Assembly: GCA_963575745.1 (NCBI GenBank)
Contig: CAUYUJ010022520.1
Span: 33,658 to 97,657 of the forward strand
From: Prorocentrum cordatum
Lineage: Eukaryota; Sar; Dinophyceae; Prorocentrales; Prorocentraceae
DNA length: 64,000 nt
Direction of reading: 5' to 3'
Shown: piece by piece, positions 52,484 through 63,589 of the stretch
Layout: the number at the start of each line of letters is the position of its first letter
Position numbering within the stretch: the stretch's first letter is position 1
The notes under the pieces: model-generated
Databases searched by the model: none
What the model was told of the DNA's origin: nothing
The model's input: the letters and a program-made list of their open reading frames with translations, nothing else
Made by a program: the position numbers and the translations under genes

Positions 52484-52642
52484 CCTCCTCCTCCTCCTCC
52501 TCCTCCTCCTCCTCCTCCTCCTCCTCCTCCTCCTCCTCCTCCTCCTCCTTCCTCCTCCTCCTCCTCCTCCTCCTCCTCCTCCTCCTCCTCCTCCTCCTCC
52601 TCCTCCTCCTCCTCCTCCTCCTCCTCCTCCTCCTCCTCCTCC
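52484..52642 (+). repeat. (TCC)n microsatellite
   Basis: Almost perfect TCC with one CTTCC interruption. Confidence 0.97.
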
Positions 52643-53248
52643 CCCGTGAAGAAAGCAAGCCGGGAGGGTTTGGGCTGTCTGTGGCCCCTGGGGGCCCTCG
52701 CCGGGCCCAGGGCCGTCAAAAGACAGTTCGGGATGGACAACGGACCTTGGGGAAAGGGTCGGGGGTTCTAGGGACCCCGCACTGAAACCAGCAAGACATC
52801 GCGTGTCTGGGGTTGGGTACGACCGCCAGTTAGCTTTCGGACATCTTCTGCAGTTCTGTGTGTGCTTGTAAAGTTTTCGAGACCCAGAGCGGTTTCCATC
52901 GGCTGCGCTTCGTCGAGAGCGTTTCAGGGGTGCCAGAATAGTCCCGAACGGCCGCCGGAGAGCGTTTTTTTTTTGACCCAGAAACCAAGCGCCCCCCCTG
53001 ACACCCGACCGTCATGAAAAAAAACACGACGGAAGGTGTTCGCTATTTTGAGCCTCTGGTGGCCCTCTTCGGACCCCGGGACAGTCCAAAAACGGCGCAG
53101 GATGGAAGGTCAGTCTTGGGAATGGGTCGAGGCTTCTGGGGTCGACGTTGTGAAAAATCATGGCATCAGGGTCTCGGTACTGAAGAATGGGGACGAAGAT
53201 CCAGGCCTCCCCGAATGGACTCCGAGTAGACATGGGGACGAAGATCCA
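52643..53248. other. Spacer of degenerate related segments
   Basis: 52660-52775 and 53045-53145 are two degenerate copies of one segment (GGCC-CTCGCCGGGCCC or CTTCGGACCCCGGGAC, then CAGGATGGA or GGGATGGAC, then GGGTCGGGG or GGGTCGAGGCTTCTGGGG). 53700-53740 is a third. No gene. Confidence 0.5.
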
Positions 53249-53446
53249 GGCCTCCGGAATTCGTTCCGAGTAGACGGGGTCAAGAGATCGCGCCGCGTCG
53301 CCGATGCATCGGCGATATGGCTCGATGTGGAGCTGGATGTTCTCCACGCCGACGTTGCCGATGCACCGCCGCCGCACTGTCCGTGCATCGACGATGCGGC
53401 GCGATGTTCCGGCCCCATCTGCTCGCTCGCAATCTGGGAGGCCTCC
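53249..53446 (+). mobile_element. TIR family M1, copy 4
   Basis: GGCCTCCGGAATTCGTTCCG, AGTAGACGGGGTC, GATCGCGCCGCGTCG on the left; CGATGCGGCGCGATGTTCCG, GCCCCATCTGCTCG, GGGAGGCCTCC on the right, inverted. The centre has CCGATGCATCGGCGATAT. Confidence 0.72.
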
Positions 53447-53771
53447 AGGAGACCGACATCGGTTCCTGCTCATCTTGAACAGGGCTCGCGGTCGGTGTCG
53501 CCGCGGTCGGTGCCCACTTGGGGCAAAAAGGTCGCCAGCCCAGCAGCGGCCGCTGCTGGTGTTGTGCAGCATGGGTTATCGGGCAGCGCGTCTGTTTTGT
53601 CGACACCAAATTTCGGGCGTGCCAACCTGAGATCCAGTCCTTCCCCCCGCGCGTCGTGGAATGTCACGACGGCCAGTTTTGTTTGGTGTTGTCAGTCTCT
53701 GGGTGACCTCGCTGGGCCCTGGGGCGTCCAAGAAAGGATTCGCCCAGCGAAGGACCCAACAATTGTGAACA
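53447..53771. other. Spacer
   Basis: No gene recognised. 53700-53755 is related to 52660-52745. Confidence 0.4.
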
Positions 53772-55135
53772 TCTTCTTCGGTGGCGCTCCCAATGGGGCC
53801 ACGAACCCTGTGAGGGGTGTGCCGAAATTGGTGGGGGAGACGCATGTGGACGGTAGCACTGGGGCCTTCGGTGGAGCTCCCTATGGGGCCACGAAACATG
53901 TGAGGGGTGTACCGAAATGGGTGCGGGGGACGCATGCGGGCGGTAGCACTGGGGCCTTCGGTGGAGCTCCCTATAGGGCCACGAAACGTACGAGGGGGGT
54001 GCCGAAATATGTGTGGGGGACGCATGCGGGCAGTGGCGCTGGGGCCTTCGGTGGAGCTCCCTATGGGGCCAAAGAACGTGAGGGGTATGCCGAAATAGGT
54101 GCTGGGGACGCGGTAGCTCTGCGGCCTTCGGTGGAGCTCCTCATGGGGCCACGAAACGTGTGAGGGGTGTGCCGAAATGGGTGTGGGGGACGCATGCGGG
54201 CGGTTGGTGGAGCTCCCTATGGGACGATGAAACGTGTGAGGGGTGTGCCGACATGGGTGCGGGGAACGCATGCGGACAGTAGCACCGGGGCCTTCGCAGG
54301 AGCTTCCTATGAGGCCACGAAACGTGTGAGGGGTGTGCCGACGTGAGTGTGTGGGGAACGCATGTGGACGGTGGCACTGGGGCCTTCGGTGGAGCTCCCC
54401 ATGGCGCCACGAAACGTCGAAACGTGTGAGGGGTGTGCCGAAATGTGTGCGGGGGGCGCATTTGGACGATGGCTCTGGGGCCTTCGTTGGAGCTCCCTAT
54501 GGGGCGATGAAACGTGTGAGGGGTGTGCCGAAATGGGTGTGGGGGACGCATGTGGACGGTGGCACTGGGGCCTTCGGAGGAGATCACAATGGGGCCACGA
54601 AACGTGAGGGGTATGCCGAAATGGGTGCGGCGGACGCATGGCACTGGGGCCTTGGGTGGCGCTCCCTATGGGGCCACGAAACGGGTGAGGGGTGTGCCGA
54701 AATTGGTGTGCGGGACGCATGCGGGTGGTGGCATTGGGGCCTTCGGTGGAGCTCCCTATGGGGCCACGAAACGTCGAAACGTGTGAGGGGTGTGCCGAAA
54801 TGTGTGTGGGGGGCGCATGTGGACGATGGCTCTGGGGCCTTCGTTGGAGCTCCCTATGGGGCCACGAAACGTGTGAGGGGTGTGCCGAAATGGGTGTGGG
54901 GGACGCATGTGGAAGGTGGCACTGGGGCCTTCGGTGGAGCTCCCTATGAGGTCACGAAACGTGTGAGGGGTGTGCCGAAATGGGTGTAGGGGGACGCAGG
55001 TGGACGGTGGCACTGGGGCCTTCGGTGGAGCTCCGATGGGGCCACGAAACGTGCGAGGGGGGTGCCGAAATGGGTGTGGGGCATTGGGGCCTTCGGGTGA
55101 GCTCCCTATGGAACAACGAAACGTGTGAGGGGGTG
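53772..55135 (-). repeat. Satellite of about 90 bp, about 16 units
   Basis: The plus-strand unit is ACTGGGGCCTTCGGTGGAGC, TCCCTATGGGGCCACGAAAC, GTGTGAGGGGTGTGCCGAAA, TGGGTGTGGGGGACGCATGT, GGACGGTGGC. The first 40 bases are the reverse complement of the core of the 77-bp satellite at 32442-33425. Some units are 5-20 bp shorter or longer. Confidence 0.95.
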
Positions 55136-55710
55136 TACCGAAATGTGTGTGTGTCAATGTGTGTGTGAATGTGTGTGTGAATGTGTGTGTGAATGTGTGT
55201 GTGTGAATGTGTGTGTGTGTGAATGTTTGTGTGTGAATGTGTGTGTGTGAATGTGTGTGAATGTGTGTGTGAATGTGTGTGAATGTGTGTGAATGTGTGT
55301 GTGAATGTGTGTGAATGTGTGTGTGAATGTGTGTGTGAATGTGTGTGTGAATGTGTGTGTGAATGTGTGTGTGAATGTGTGTGTGAATGTGTGTGTGAAT
55401 GTGTGTGTGAATGTGTGTGTGAATGTGTGTGTGAATGTGTGTGTGAATGTGTGTGTGAATGTGTGTGCGAATGTGTGTGCGAATGTGTGTGTGAATGTGT
55501 GTGTGAATGTGTGTGTGAATGTGTGTGTGAATGTGTGTGTGAATGTGTGTGTGAATGTGTGTGTGAATGTGTGTGTGAATGTGTGTGTGATTGTGTGTGT
55601 GAATGTGTGTGTGAATGTGTGTGTGAATGTGTGTGTGAATGTGTGTGTGAATGTGTGTGTGAATGTGTGTGTGAATGTGTGTGTGAACGTGTGTGTGAAT
55701 GTGTGTGTGA

Positions 55711-55753
<43 letters not shown>

Positions 55754-55756
55754 TGT

Positions 55757-55792
<36 letters not shown>
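55136..55792 (+). repeat. (GAATGTGTGTGT)n, then (GT)n
   Basis: A very regular 12-bp unit over about 550 bases with rare GCGAAT, GATTGT and GAACGT variants, ending in pure GT with TATG interruptions. It grows directly out of the last satellite unit. Confidence 0.97.
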
Positions 55793-55793
<1 letters not shown>

Positions 55794-56373
55794 CTCTCCT
55801 CTTTTTCACCCGCGCCTCCCACCCCAATCTCTCCCCACAAGCCAAGATCCCGCCGACAATGCCAAGGAGGACGCCCGAAATTGCCCCACAAGCCGACAGA
55901 ACCCGCCGATGTGTCCCGAGCAAGACCGAAGGGGGTCTTAGGGAGTTCGCGGGGGCCCGTCTTAGGAAGTTCGTGGGGCCCACTTGGGCCGTTTTGGAAC
56001 ACTCTTGGCCCGTCCTGGAGACCTCTTGGGCCGTCTCGGCGCCCTCTCGCGGGCCTCTGAGGCCGTCCAAACTCCAGAAGAACGAGCAGGAACATGCCCG
56101 CGCCCACCGGCCCAATGCTCACCACACTACCAGACAATTGTGATTCGGCCCCGGCGATGAGCAGATAAAATTGTCGCGGCGACCAGCCCCGCAGAAGCTA
56201 CGATGAACACAGCGCGGCGTGAGAAACAGCTTCTGTCCACACCACGTCGTGCCTACTACATGGGCGTGTTTCAAGCGACACCGCCTCCACCACCACGTTC
56301 CTGCCTCCAGGCCTGCTTGCCTGCACCCCTCTCCCACCTCCCCCTCCCGCGGCCACCTTCTCCATCCTCCCCC
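55793..56373. other. Spacer
   Basis: 55930-56070 has weak CTTGGGCCGT units of the CTCTTGGGG class. 56280-56370 is pyrimidine-rich. No gene. Confidence 0.45.
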
Positions 56374-56455
56374 CCCCGCGAGGCCCCGGAGACGCTCCGC
56401 TTCCACGTCCACACCGTGGAGGGCAGATTCCGCGGCCGGCAGGGCGCGGGTCAGC
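56374..56455 (+). other. Possible short exon
   Basis: A C-rich run ending GCGAG is followed by A-P-E-T-L-R-F-H-V-H-T-V-E-G-R-F-R-G-R-Q-G-A-G. GGGTCAGCC or CAGGGCG could end the exon. Protein-like but unrecognised; low certainty. Confidence 0.25.
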
Positions 56456-57084
56456 CCTGGTTTGATTTACACTGCAGGCACACGTGCGCGCGAGAAGTGC
56501 CTGTCTATCAAAACAAGGGGAAAACGCCCCCGGGCGCCTCCAGCGAGCTCGAAGACGAAGCTCAACGCGCCCGCTTCGCCTGAGGACGAGATTTCGTGCG
56601 AACGTGCCGTGTTAAGTTTTGTCCGCGCCCCTGGGGGCCGAGCGCTGGGGCCCTGGCCCTGGCGCGGACAGGATTTAACACGCTGCCCAGGAGTTGAGTC
56701 TTGTCCTCCGGCACAAAAGGACGCGCCGAGTCGCCCGATTCTCGAAATCCGAGGGCCGCAGCGACATTCGGACGAGGCCAAAACCGCGCACATCCCATCA
56801 GTTTTCTAAGATTTCACCCTTCCCGGTTTTTTCAGGCCCCGGCCGCCGACGATGGCCGCAGGGAGACCCGGAATGGCTCCAGACGGCCCCAGACACCCTC
56901 AAGGATAGCCCCAAGACGCCCCAGGAGCCGACGCCGCCTACGACGGCTCCGACCCGAACCCATGGAGGCCCACCAAGGCCGCCACAGTGCGCGGCATGAC
57001 CGCTCGAGGGCGAAATTTGACGCGGGGTCTGGGCCCGAGACCGAGATTCAAGTGAGGGTCCCACGCCCCCCGAGCTTGATGACA
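56456..57084. other. Spacer
   Basis: 56635-56700 and 58290-58370 share GGCCTG/GCCCTGGCGCGGACAGGAT and CCCAGG-GTTAA words. CCCAAGACGCCCC units lie at 56880-56960. Nothing else. Confidence 0.4.
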
Positions 57085-58266
57085 AAATTCTTTACGCTTC
57101 GCGTATCCCCACCAGCCCATCTCACAGCAGCAACTCTTGCGAAGCATGCCGACAGTCGTGTTTTTCAGGCGTGTGTCCGCTTGGCCCCGCATATCTCCCC
57201 TGTTCCTCCTTCCTCCCGCCTCCTTGTACATCCTCCTTGTGGGGGGAGCGGGAGAAGGACGAGGCGGAGGAGGAGGGAGAGAAAGCGCTCCTCGTGATTT
57301 GAGTCGTTTGGGGTTTCTCGTCCTGGTGTGAGTCGTTCGGGCCCTTCTTCCTGGTGTGAGTCGTTCGGGCTCTTCGTGGTGTGAGTCGTTCGGGCTCTTC
57401 GTCCTGGTGTGAGTCGTTCGGGCTTCTCGTGGTGTGAGTTGTTCGGGCCCCTCATCCTGGTGTGAGTCGTTCGGGCCCCTCCTCCTGGTGTGAGTCGTTC
57501 GGGCTGGTGTGACTCGTTCGGGCCCGCGTCGTGGTGTGAGTCGTTCGGGCTCCTCGTGGTGTGAGTCGTTCGGGCGCCTCGTCCTGGTGTGAGTCGTTCG
57601 GGCCCCTCCTTGTGGTGTGAGTCGTTCGGGCTCTTCGTGGTGTGAGTCGTTCGGGCCCCTCGTCCTGGTGTGAGTCGTTCGGGCTCCTCGTGGGGCCTCT
57701 TGGGGGCCTCTTGGAGCCTCTTGGGGCCTCTTGGGGGCCTCTTGGGGGCCTCTTGGGGGCCTCTTGGGGGCCTCTTGGGGCCTCTTGGGGGCCTTTGGGG
57801 GGCCTCTTGGAGGCCTCTTGGGAGCCTCCTGGGGGCCTCTTGGGGCTATCTTGGGGCCTCGTGCGACCTCCTCAGAAGCGCAAATGAGAGCTGCCCCCTG
57901 AGAAGGACAAAATGAGCCCAAAACCTTCGTAAAATCAATGATTTTGCTTTGAAGGAAGATGAGCGCGGCCCCCTCAGGACGCCCACATGGGCCAAAACCG
58001 TAGTAAAATCAATGATTCTTGTTTCAAAGACGAGCAGAGGGGCCAAACTCCCTCCCCCCGTCGGGGCCAGAATCCTCGTGAGGGTCGTCGTTTTTTGGCC
58101 CTCCCAGGAGTCGAAAAAGACCCCTCTGACCACCCGCGGGGGTCCCTCTCCAGGCCCAGGGGGAGGGGGTAGGGGGAGGGGTAAACCCCTCCCCGAAGGG
58201 GAAGAAGGGGGGTTGAGGACAGAGCGGGCTCTCTAAACCACTCACGCCCAAAAGGCTGGTGGGATT
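57085..58266 (+). repeat. Repeat D4, uninterrupted copy (unoccupied RE5 site)
   Basis: Matches 37225-38018 joined to 45336-45792, without RE5. At 57811-57828 it has a single target sequence, GGCCTCTTGGGAGCCTCC, differing from the RE5 duplication by one base. It has slightly fewer GAGTCGTTCGGGC units. Its last 150 bases are D3 copy 4 (minus). Short inverted ends are visible: CCCCACCAGCCC near the left, GGCTGGTGGGAT at the right. Confidence 0.9.
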
Positions 58267-59280
58267 TAACGCAAGGGCGGCGTGTTAAATTTTGTCCGCG
58301 ACTCCTGGGGTCCATCGCTGAGGCCTCCGGCCTGCCGCGGACAGATTTAAGACACTGCCCAGGCGTTAAATGTTGTACTCAAGCTCTCCACGGCTCCTGG
58401 AGCGTCTCGACGCAGAAGGACTGGAAATGCGCTTTTTCGGAATGTCCCTCCCCCTCCTTGCTGAAAGGTTTGGCCACGCGCGCGTTAAATCCATTGGGAG
58501 ATTCGGGGATTCGTGTACTTGTCGTGCTTCGACCCTCTCTCCTAGCTCCCTCGCCCATTGCTCAACGCTCCTCTCTCCTTGCTCATCTCCCCTCACTCCT
58601 CCTCGCTCGTTTCCCCTGCCCTCTGGCACCTTCCGCACCCGCAGGGCCTCTCACGGCCCCGGAGTGGCCCGGCGCGCCTCGACGACGGCCCACATAGCTC
58701 AAGTTCAAGCATTATGAATCTTCGTTGAGGTGAAGAAGAATGATACATGCTTAGGCGGCCAAAGATTGCCAGAGGTACGTGCGTCGGCATCGCGCGAAGA
58801 ATAGCGTGCAGCCCTAGGGGGGTGGGAGGGGGTTGGTAGAGCAACGCCCCATTACAAGATGACCTCAAGACGGTCCCAAGCAGCAAGCGGCAGCGAGCGG
58901 ATGAGCAAGCACTGAAGCAAGCAACAAAGAAATTAGGTAATCAGGCTACGAGCTGTAGGCCACCCGGCCAGCAACATCGCTGGCAGCATTGCAGACAGGA
59001 AGTCGCACATACAATCGAACCTCACCCTTCCATGCGAGTAAGCTTTCGTGGCCACCTGGGCAATTGTGACAAGATCGGGCCGCATGCTGTGGTCGTAGTC
59101 CACGGGTCTGCCCTAGTCTCTCCCACAATAGCCGGGTCCGCGCGTGCGGTGGGGAGCGCAGTGGCAGCGAGCCGCCCCCCCCCCCCCCGGCCGCTTCGGG
59201 GTGGCCGTCGGGGTCGCCTCGGAGCCTCTGGAGCGGCTCCGATCTGGAGCGGCTCCGATCGCGCAGCGGACGCTCCGCGA
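58267..59280. other. Spacer
   Basis: No recognised gene or repeat. 58585-58700 has open frames on the plus strand without a known motif. AGCGGATGAGCAAGC, GAAGCAAGC-type words at 58885-58925. Confidence 0.4.
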
Positions 59281-59785
59281 ATGCCGAAGATCCGCTCCAG
59301 ACGCCCCCAAGACGGCCTCAGGACGGCTCAAGACGCCCCCGAGCTGCCCCGAGAGACCTCCGAGCGGGCCCTTACGACACAAAAATCGTCCCATTCCCTT
59401 CGTAAAACGTACATTTTTGGAGAACTCGCTCTTCTGGTCTGCACGGCGTCCAAGGTCGAGGACGCCTCCAAGACCGCCCCAACACGGCCCCCCAGAGGCC
59501 CCCAAGAGAGCCCTTGTCGAGACCAAAAAGGCCCCTCAGGGCCCCAAGACGGCTCGCGAGGGACCCAAGAAGGCCCCCAGAAGCTCCCAAGAGAGCCCCG
59601 AGAGGGCCACGGGAGGCGCCCAAGAGGGCCTCCAAGTACCCCCAGAGCGCCCCAAGACGGCCCGTGCCCCCCAAGACGGCCCCGGAGGGCCCCAGAGCGG
59701 CCCCAGAGCACCTCAAGAGGGCCCAAAAGAGCCTGGACAGGACCCCCGCCATCTTGGGCCGTCTACGCTGTTTTCAGTGCTCTGA
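59100..59785 (-). repeat. Dispersed unit D5, copy 1: CCCAAGAGG class with AT-rich island
   Basis: Parallels 60540-61200. The shared landmarks are CTAGTCTC-CC-ACAAT, ACAAAAATCG-CCCATTCC and CGTAAAACGTACATTTTTGG (the other copy has GGAAAACGTACATTTTTGCC), then GCGTCCAAG. Confidence 0.7.
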
Positions 59786-59864
59786 ACGCTCCTAACCGCT
59801 GGGGCCCCCTCCCCTTGCCCCTTTCCGTAGCCGCGCCGTCGCCGTCGCCGTTGCCGTCTTCGTT

Positions 59865-59953
<89 letters not shown>

Positions 59954-60246
59954 GACAAAAAACGCCACCGTGCCCTGTCCACAGGGATCCACACGCACTT
60001 CTCCTTAGAAAAATGCTCCGCAGGCCCTTTTGGCGCTTAGAGGGGGCCTACAGTATGCGATAGTGGCCCTCGGAGGCCCTCTTACAGTCATCTTGGGCCA
60101 TCTTGGCAATTCGCACCGCTCCGACCCCCGCCATGTTGGGCCGTCTTCGCTGTTCTCACCGCTCTGAACGCTCCTAACCGCTGGGGCCCCCTCCCCTTGC
60201 CCCTTTCCGTAGCCGCGCCGTCGCCGTCGCCGTTGCCGTCTTCGTT

Positions 60247-60305
<59 letters not shown>

Positions 60306-60430
60306 GACAAAAAAAACGCCACCGTGCCCTGTCAAGTGGCCCCCACAGGGATCTACAAGCACTTCTCCTTAGAAAAATGCTCCGCAGGCCCCTTTGGCGC
60401 TTAGAGCGGGCCTACAGTATGCGATAGTGG
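59785..60430 (+). repeat. Tandem duplication of about 383 bp with (TCG)n
   Basis: GCTCTGAACGCTCCTAACCG, CTGGGGCCCCCTCCCCTTGC, CGTAGCCGCGCCG, (TCG)n, ACGACAAAAAACGCCACCG and ATGCTCCGCAGGCCC occur at 59780-60063 and 60163-60427. The TCG tract is about 85 bases in the first copy and 60 in the second. Confidence 0.9.
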
Positions 60431-60539
60431 CCTTCGGAGGCCCTCTTAGAGCCATCTTGGGCCATCTTGGAAAGTTGCACCGCTCCGACCCACACCATAT
60501 TGGGCCGTTTTCGCTGTTCTCATAGAAGCTCGTGGAAGC

Positions 60540-61205
60540 TCGTCGGGTCCACACTAGTCTCCCCTACAATTCAGCGTTCAGCGCGTGTGGAAGAGCTTTC
60601 GGTGGCATCGAACCCGCCTCCTCCGGGCCGTTCCCAGCAAGCCCTTCGGCGCTCCGGGCCGCCCCGGGCAGCCCCCAGGGCCGCCCCGATGGCGCGGCGG
60701 ACGGCCCAAGACCGCTCCAGATCGACGCGGCACGCTCCGCAGACGGCTCCAGGACGGCCCCAGACGCTCCGAAGCCGCCCCCTGAGGCTTCCGACAGGAC
60801 CCCCACGAAACAAAAATCGCCCCATTCCTTTCGGAAAACGTACATTTTTGCCAGAGTCGCGTCTGAATCGGCAGAGCGTCCAAGAAGGCCGGATGAGCCT
60901 CCAAAACCGCCCCAACACTGCCCCAGAGGCACCCAAGAGCACGCCCAGACGGCCCAAGAGAGCCCCAAGACGGCCCCAGAGAGCTCCAGGACGGCCCAAG
61001 ACGGACCCCGGAGGGCTCCAAAACGCTCCCAGGAAAGCCCCGAGAGGGCCACGGGAGGCTCCCAAGGGAGCCCCAGACGGCAGCACGAGGGCCCCATGAC
61101 AGCCCGAGCCCTCCAGGACGACCCAAGAGGGCCCCAGGATGGCCCCAGAGAGCGCTGAGACGGCCCCAAAGAGCTCCAAAAGGACTCTTCCAGAGGCTAC
61201 CCAGA
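60540..61205 (-). repeat. Dispersed unit D5, copy 2
   Basis: Second copy of 59100-59785, degenerate CCCCAAGACGG units around the island at 60805-60870. Confidence 0.7.
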
Positions 61206-61285
61206 GAGCCAGAAGTGAGCCAGGGGAGCGCCGGTGCTTCCACCGGCCTCTTTCACCATGGGCGACGCAGTGCACAGCCACTCCA
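61206..61285. other. Short spacer
   Basis: Nothing recognised. Confidence 0.4.
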
Positions 61286-61690
61286 GGAGCCGTCGTCGTC
61301 GTCGTCGTCGGGCCGCCCCCCCGTTTTTTTTCTGGCCGTACAGCCTCTTGGGGCCACCGAAAAAACAACGGATCCTGCCAGCTGCCTGGTCCGAACGACC
61401 CTCTTGGGCCTGCGAGCCCCAAGTTTTCCTTCAGCGGGAACGTCGTGGTCGTCGTCGTCGTCGTCCCCGTCGTCGCCGCCGTCGTCATCGCCGCCGTCGT
61501 CGTTGTCGTCGTCGTCGTCGTCGTCGGGCCGCCCCCCCGTTTTTTCTCTGGCCTCACGGCCTCTTAGGGCCACCGAAAAAAACAACGGTTCCTGCCAGCT
61601 GCCTGCGCCGAGCGGCCCTCTTGGGCCTGCGAGCCCCAAGTTTTCCTTCAGCGAGAAGTTCGTCGTCGTCGTCGTCGTCGGCGTTGTCGA
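61286..61690 (+). repeat. Tandem duplication of about 215 bp with (GTC)n
   Basis: (GTC)n, GGGCCGCCCCCCCGTTTTTT, GGGCCACCGAAAAAA, CTGCCAGCTGCCTG, CTCTTGGGCCTGCGAGCCCC, AAGTTTTCCTTCAGCG occur at 61293-61440 and 61505-61660, with GTC tracts between. Confidence 0.9.
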
Positions 61691-61714
61691 GGGCCTCCCC
61701 CCCGTGCAGGATCA

Positions 61715-62210
61715 CGCTTCCAGGTCAGTGCCCCCGGGGCTCCCCGACTGCTTTCTGAGATCGCCCCTGGACGTGGCCCCTTACACGTCGGCCCCACGCG
61801 TGGCCTCCAAACGGGACCCCCAAAGTCGGCCCCCACACAAAGCCTCCGAAGGTCGCCCCTACCGCCCAGTAAGCGTGGCCCCCCGAACGTCAACCCCACG
61901 CGTAGCCCCCAGGCGCCCCAAAACGTGGCCCCAACACACACACACACACACACACACACAGCCCCCAACCATTGCCCTCAAACGTGACCGTCACATCTGC
62001 CCCCGAACCCCGCACCCTCAAACGCGACCGTCACATGTGCCCCCGAACCCCGCACGCGGCCCCCAAACATGGCCCCCGGCAGGGCCGCGAACGTTGCCCC
62101 CAACCATGACCCCCTGACGAGACCCCCCAACGTGGCCCTCAAACGAGGCCCCCCGACGTAGCGCCCAACTGTGGCCCCCTCGCGTCCACCCCCCACATCG
62201 AACTTTTCGC
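61715..62210 (-). repeat. Degenerate GTGGCCCCC-AACG tandem repeat with (CA)n
   Basis: Units of about 28-33 bp, e.g. AAACGCGACCGTCACATGTG and CCCCCGAACCCCGCAC twice near 61980-62060; (CA)n at 61932-61962. Confidence 0.8.
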
Positions 62211-62254
62211 GCACAGGGACTCTGTAAGATCGTTCGGGCCCCCTTACTCTGATT

Positions 62255-63060
62255 GTGTCTGAAAACCTACGTGTTTCTGCTAATCGCGCCCAGGCCTCGC
62301 GCGATCAGCAAAAACACATGACTTTTGACGCTTCCAGCGCTTCCGACACGTGCGCGTTCGGGACCAACGCCTGGACCTGCGGGCCGTGGATTTCCCACGG
62401 GTTCACATTAGTCAGCTACAATGCTGGGATCAGTGCGTGCGAGAAGGGCGAGCAGTGGCAGCGGGCTCTGAAGCTGCTCAGCGAGATACGGGAGGCGAAG
62501 CTGCAGCCGAGCGTCATCAGCTACAACGCTGAGGTTGTCGCGTGCGCGCGATGCGACCAGTGGCGGCAGGCGCTGTCGCTGTTCGACGAGATGCGGAACA
62601 GCAATGTTGAGCCGAGCGAATGCAGCTACAACTTGGGCATCGCAGCGTACGAGAGGTCGTCTCGCCACTCGGCAGGATTCCCTGACTATCTTCGCGTCGG
62701 TCTTTCGGGTTTTCGAGCATCTTGAGAGACACTGTGCGCGCGGGACCCTTCTGGGGACCGGTGCGACTACGTGGACGGACATCCGTGCACCGGCGTTCTA
62801 TCATGCAGGAGTCCGTTTTGGATACCATTACATGGGTCTGTCACGCTTGGCCACAACGCTGGGATCAGCACGTGTGCGAGTGGCGAGCAGTGAAAGCGAG
62901 ACTTGCCATAGCTCAGCTGGATGTTGGCTGTGAAGTTGGAGCCCTTGCAGATTGCTCAGCGACTTGGGGGATGCGATGTTGGAGCTCAAAGCCATCTACT
63001 CTACAACACCAGGGTAACCGCTTGCCAGAAGGAAATGTCTCACGAGGCTGAAAGCTGGCC
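62255..63060 (+). pseudogene. Pentatricopeptide repeat (PPR) protein fragment
   Basis: One frame, 62255-62725, has about two and a half 35-residue PPR units: V-S-Y-N-A-G-I-S-A-C-E-K-G-E-Q-W-Q-R-A-L from 62411, V-I-S-Y-N-A-E-V-V-A-C-A-R from about 62513, and C-S-Y-N-L-G-I-A-A-Y-E from about 62621. PPR proteins bind organelle RNA. After a frame break near 62650 decayed units continue: H-N-A-G-I-S-T-C-A-S-G-E-Q then TGA at 62891-62893, and L-Y-N-T-R-V-T-A-C-Q-K near 63000. No start or targeting peptide is evident, no full unit follows the third, and the 3' end fades into repeats. Likely a dead partial copy or a cluster of exons from a larger gene. Confidence 0.8.
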
Positions 63061-63354
63061 CCGGCGCGATCCAAGATCCCCTCGGCGGGCTCCAAACGAC
63101 CATAGAGGGCCAAAAGACGGTCCAAGATGCCTCGAGATGTTTGTTGATGGTCCACAAAGTCGCCAATATTGCAGTGACGGCCCCAGAAGGCTGCAACACG
63201 GCCCACCCCAGAAGAGTGGTCGGTCGTTCCTTCGCGCTCCGTGCTCCTCGATGTTCGTTCATCTTTTCCCCGGCTTAAGGTTGAACCCGGAAATCGCCGC
63301 CAATCCCGAAAGCCGAGGAGGGAAAGAGCGTGTTCTACCGCTGCTGGCGGAAAA
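63061..63354. other. Spacer
   Basis: Weak CCAAGA-GGCCC-type words at 63070-63150, otherwise nothing recognised. Confidence 0.4.
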
Positions 63355-63562
63355 CCCGGGGGGGTCACTGGGGTTTCCAACCCGTGCCCCCCCCCCCCTT
63401 CGAAAACCTGGGGGGGACCACTACCGGTTCGAACCCCTCCCCCCCCCCCAGTCCATCATGAAAAGGGGGGAGGAGTCACTACCGGTTCGAACCCCCCCCC
63501 CTCTCGAAAACCGGGGGGGGGTCACTATCGGTTCGAATCCCCCCCCCCCTCGCCGCGGGCAC
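63355..63562 (+). repeat. Four tandem units of about 50 bp
   Basis: G-run, GTCACTACCGGTTCGAACCC, C-run, TTCGAAAACC. Each unit has a long G run and a long C run, and three contain GGTTCGAAYCC. Confidence 0.88.
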
Positions 63563-63589
63563 ACGATTCCCGCTCCTCGGGACAATTGG

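Noticed and set aside
53772-55135. Repeat protein encoded by the 90-bp array
   Set aside because: Unit lengths vary and are not kept in frame; no start or motif.
55136-55792. Telomeric repeat
   Set aside because: The unit GAATGTGTGTGT is not a TTTAGGG-type telomere and lies in the interior.
63480-63545. GGTTCGAATCC words as tRNA B-boxes
   Set aside because: They recur in a C/G-run tandem repeat with no A-box, no acceptor pairing and no cloverleaf.
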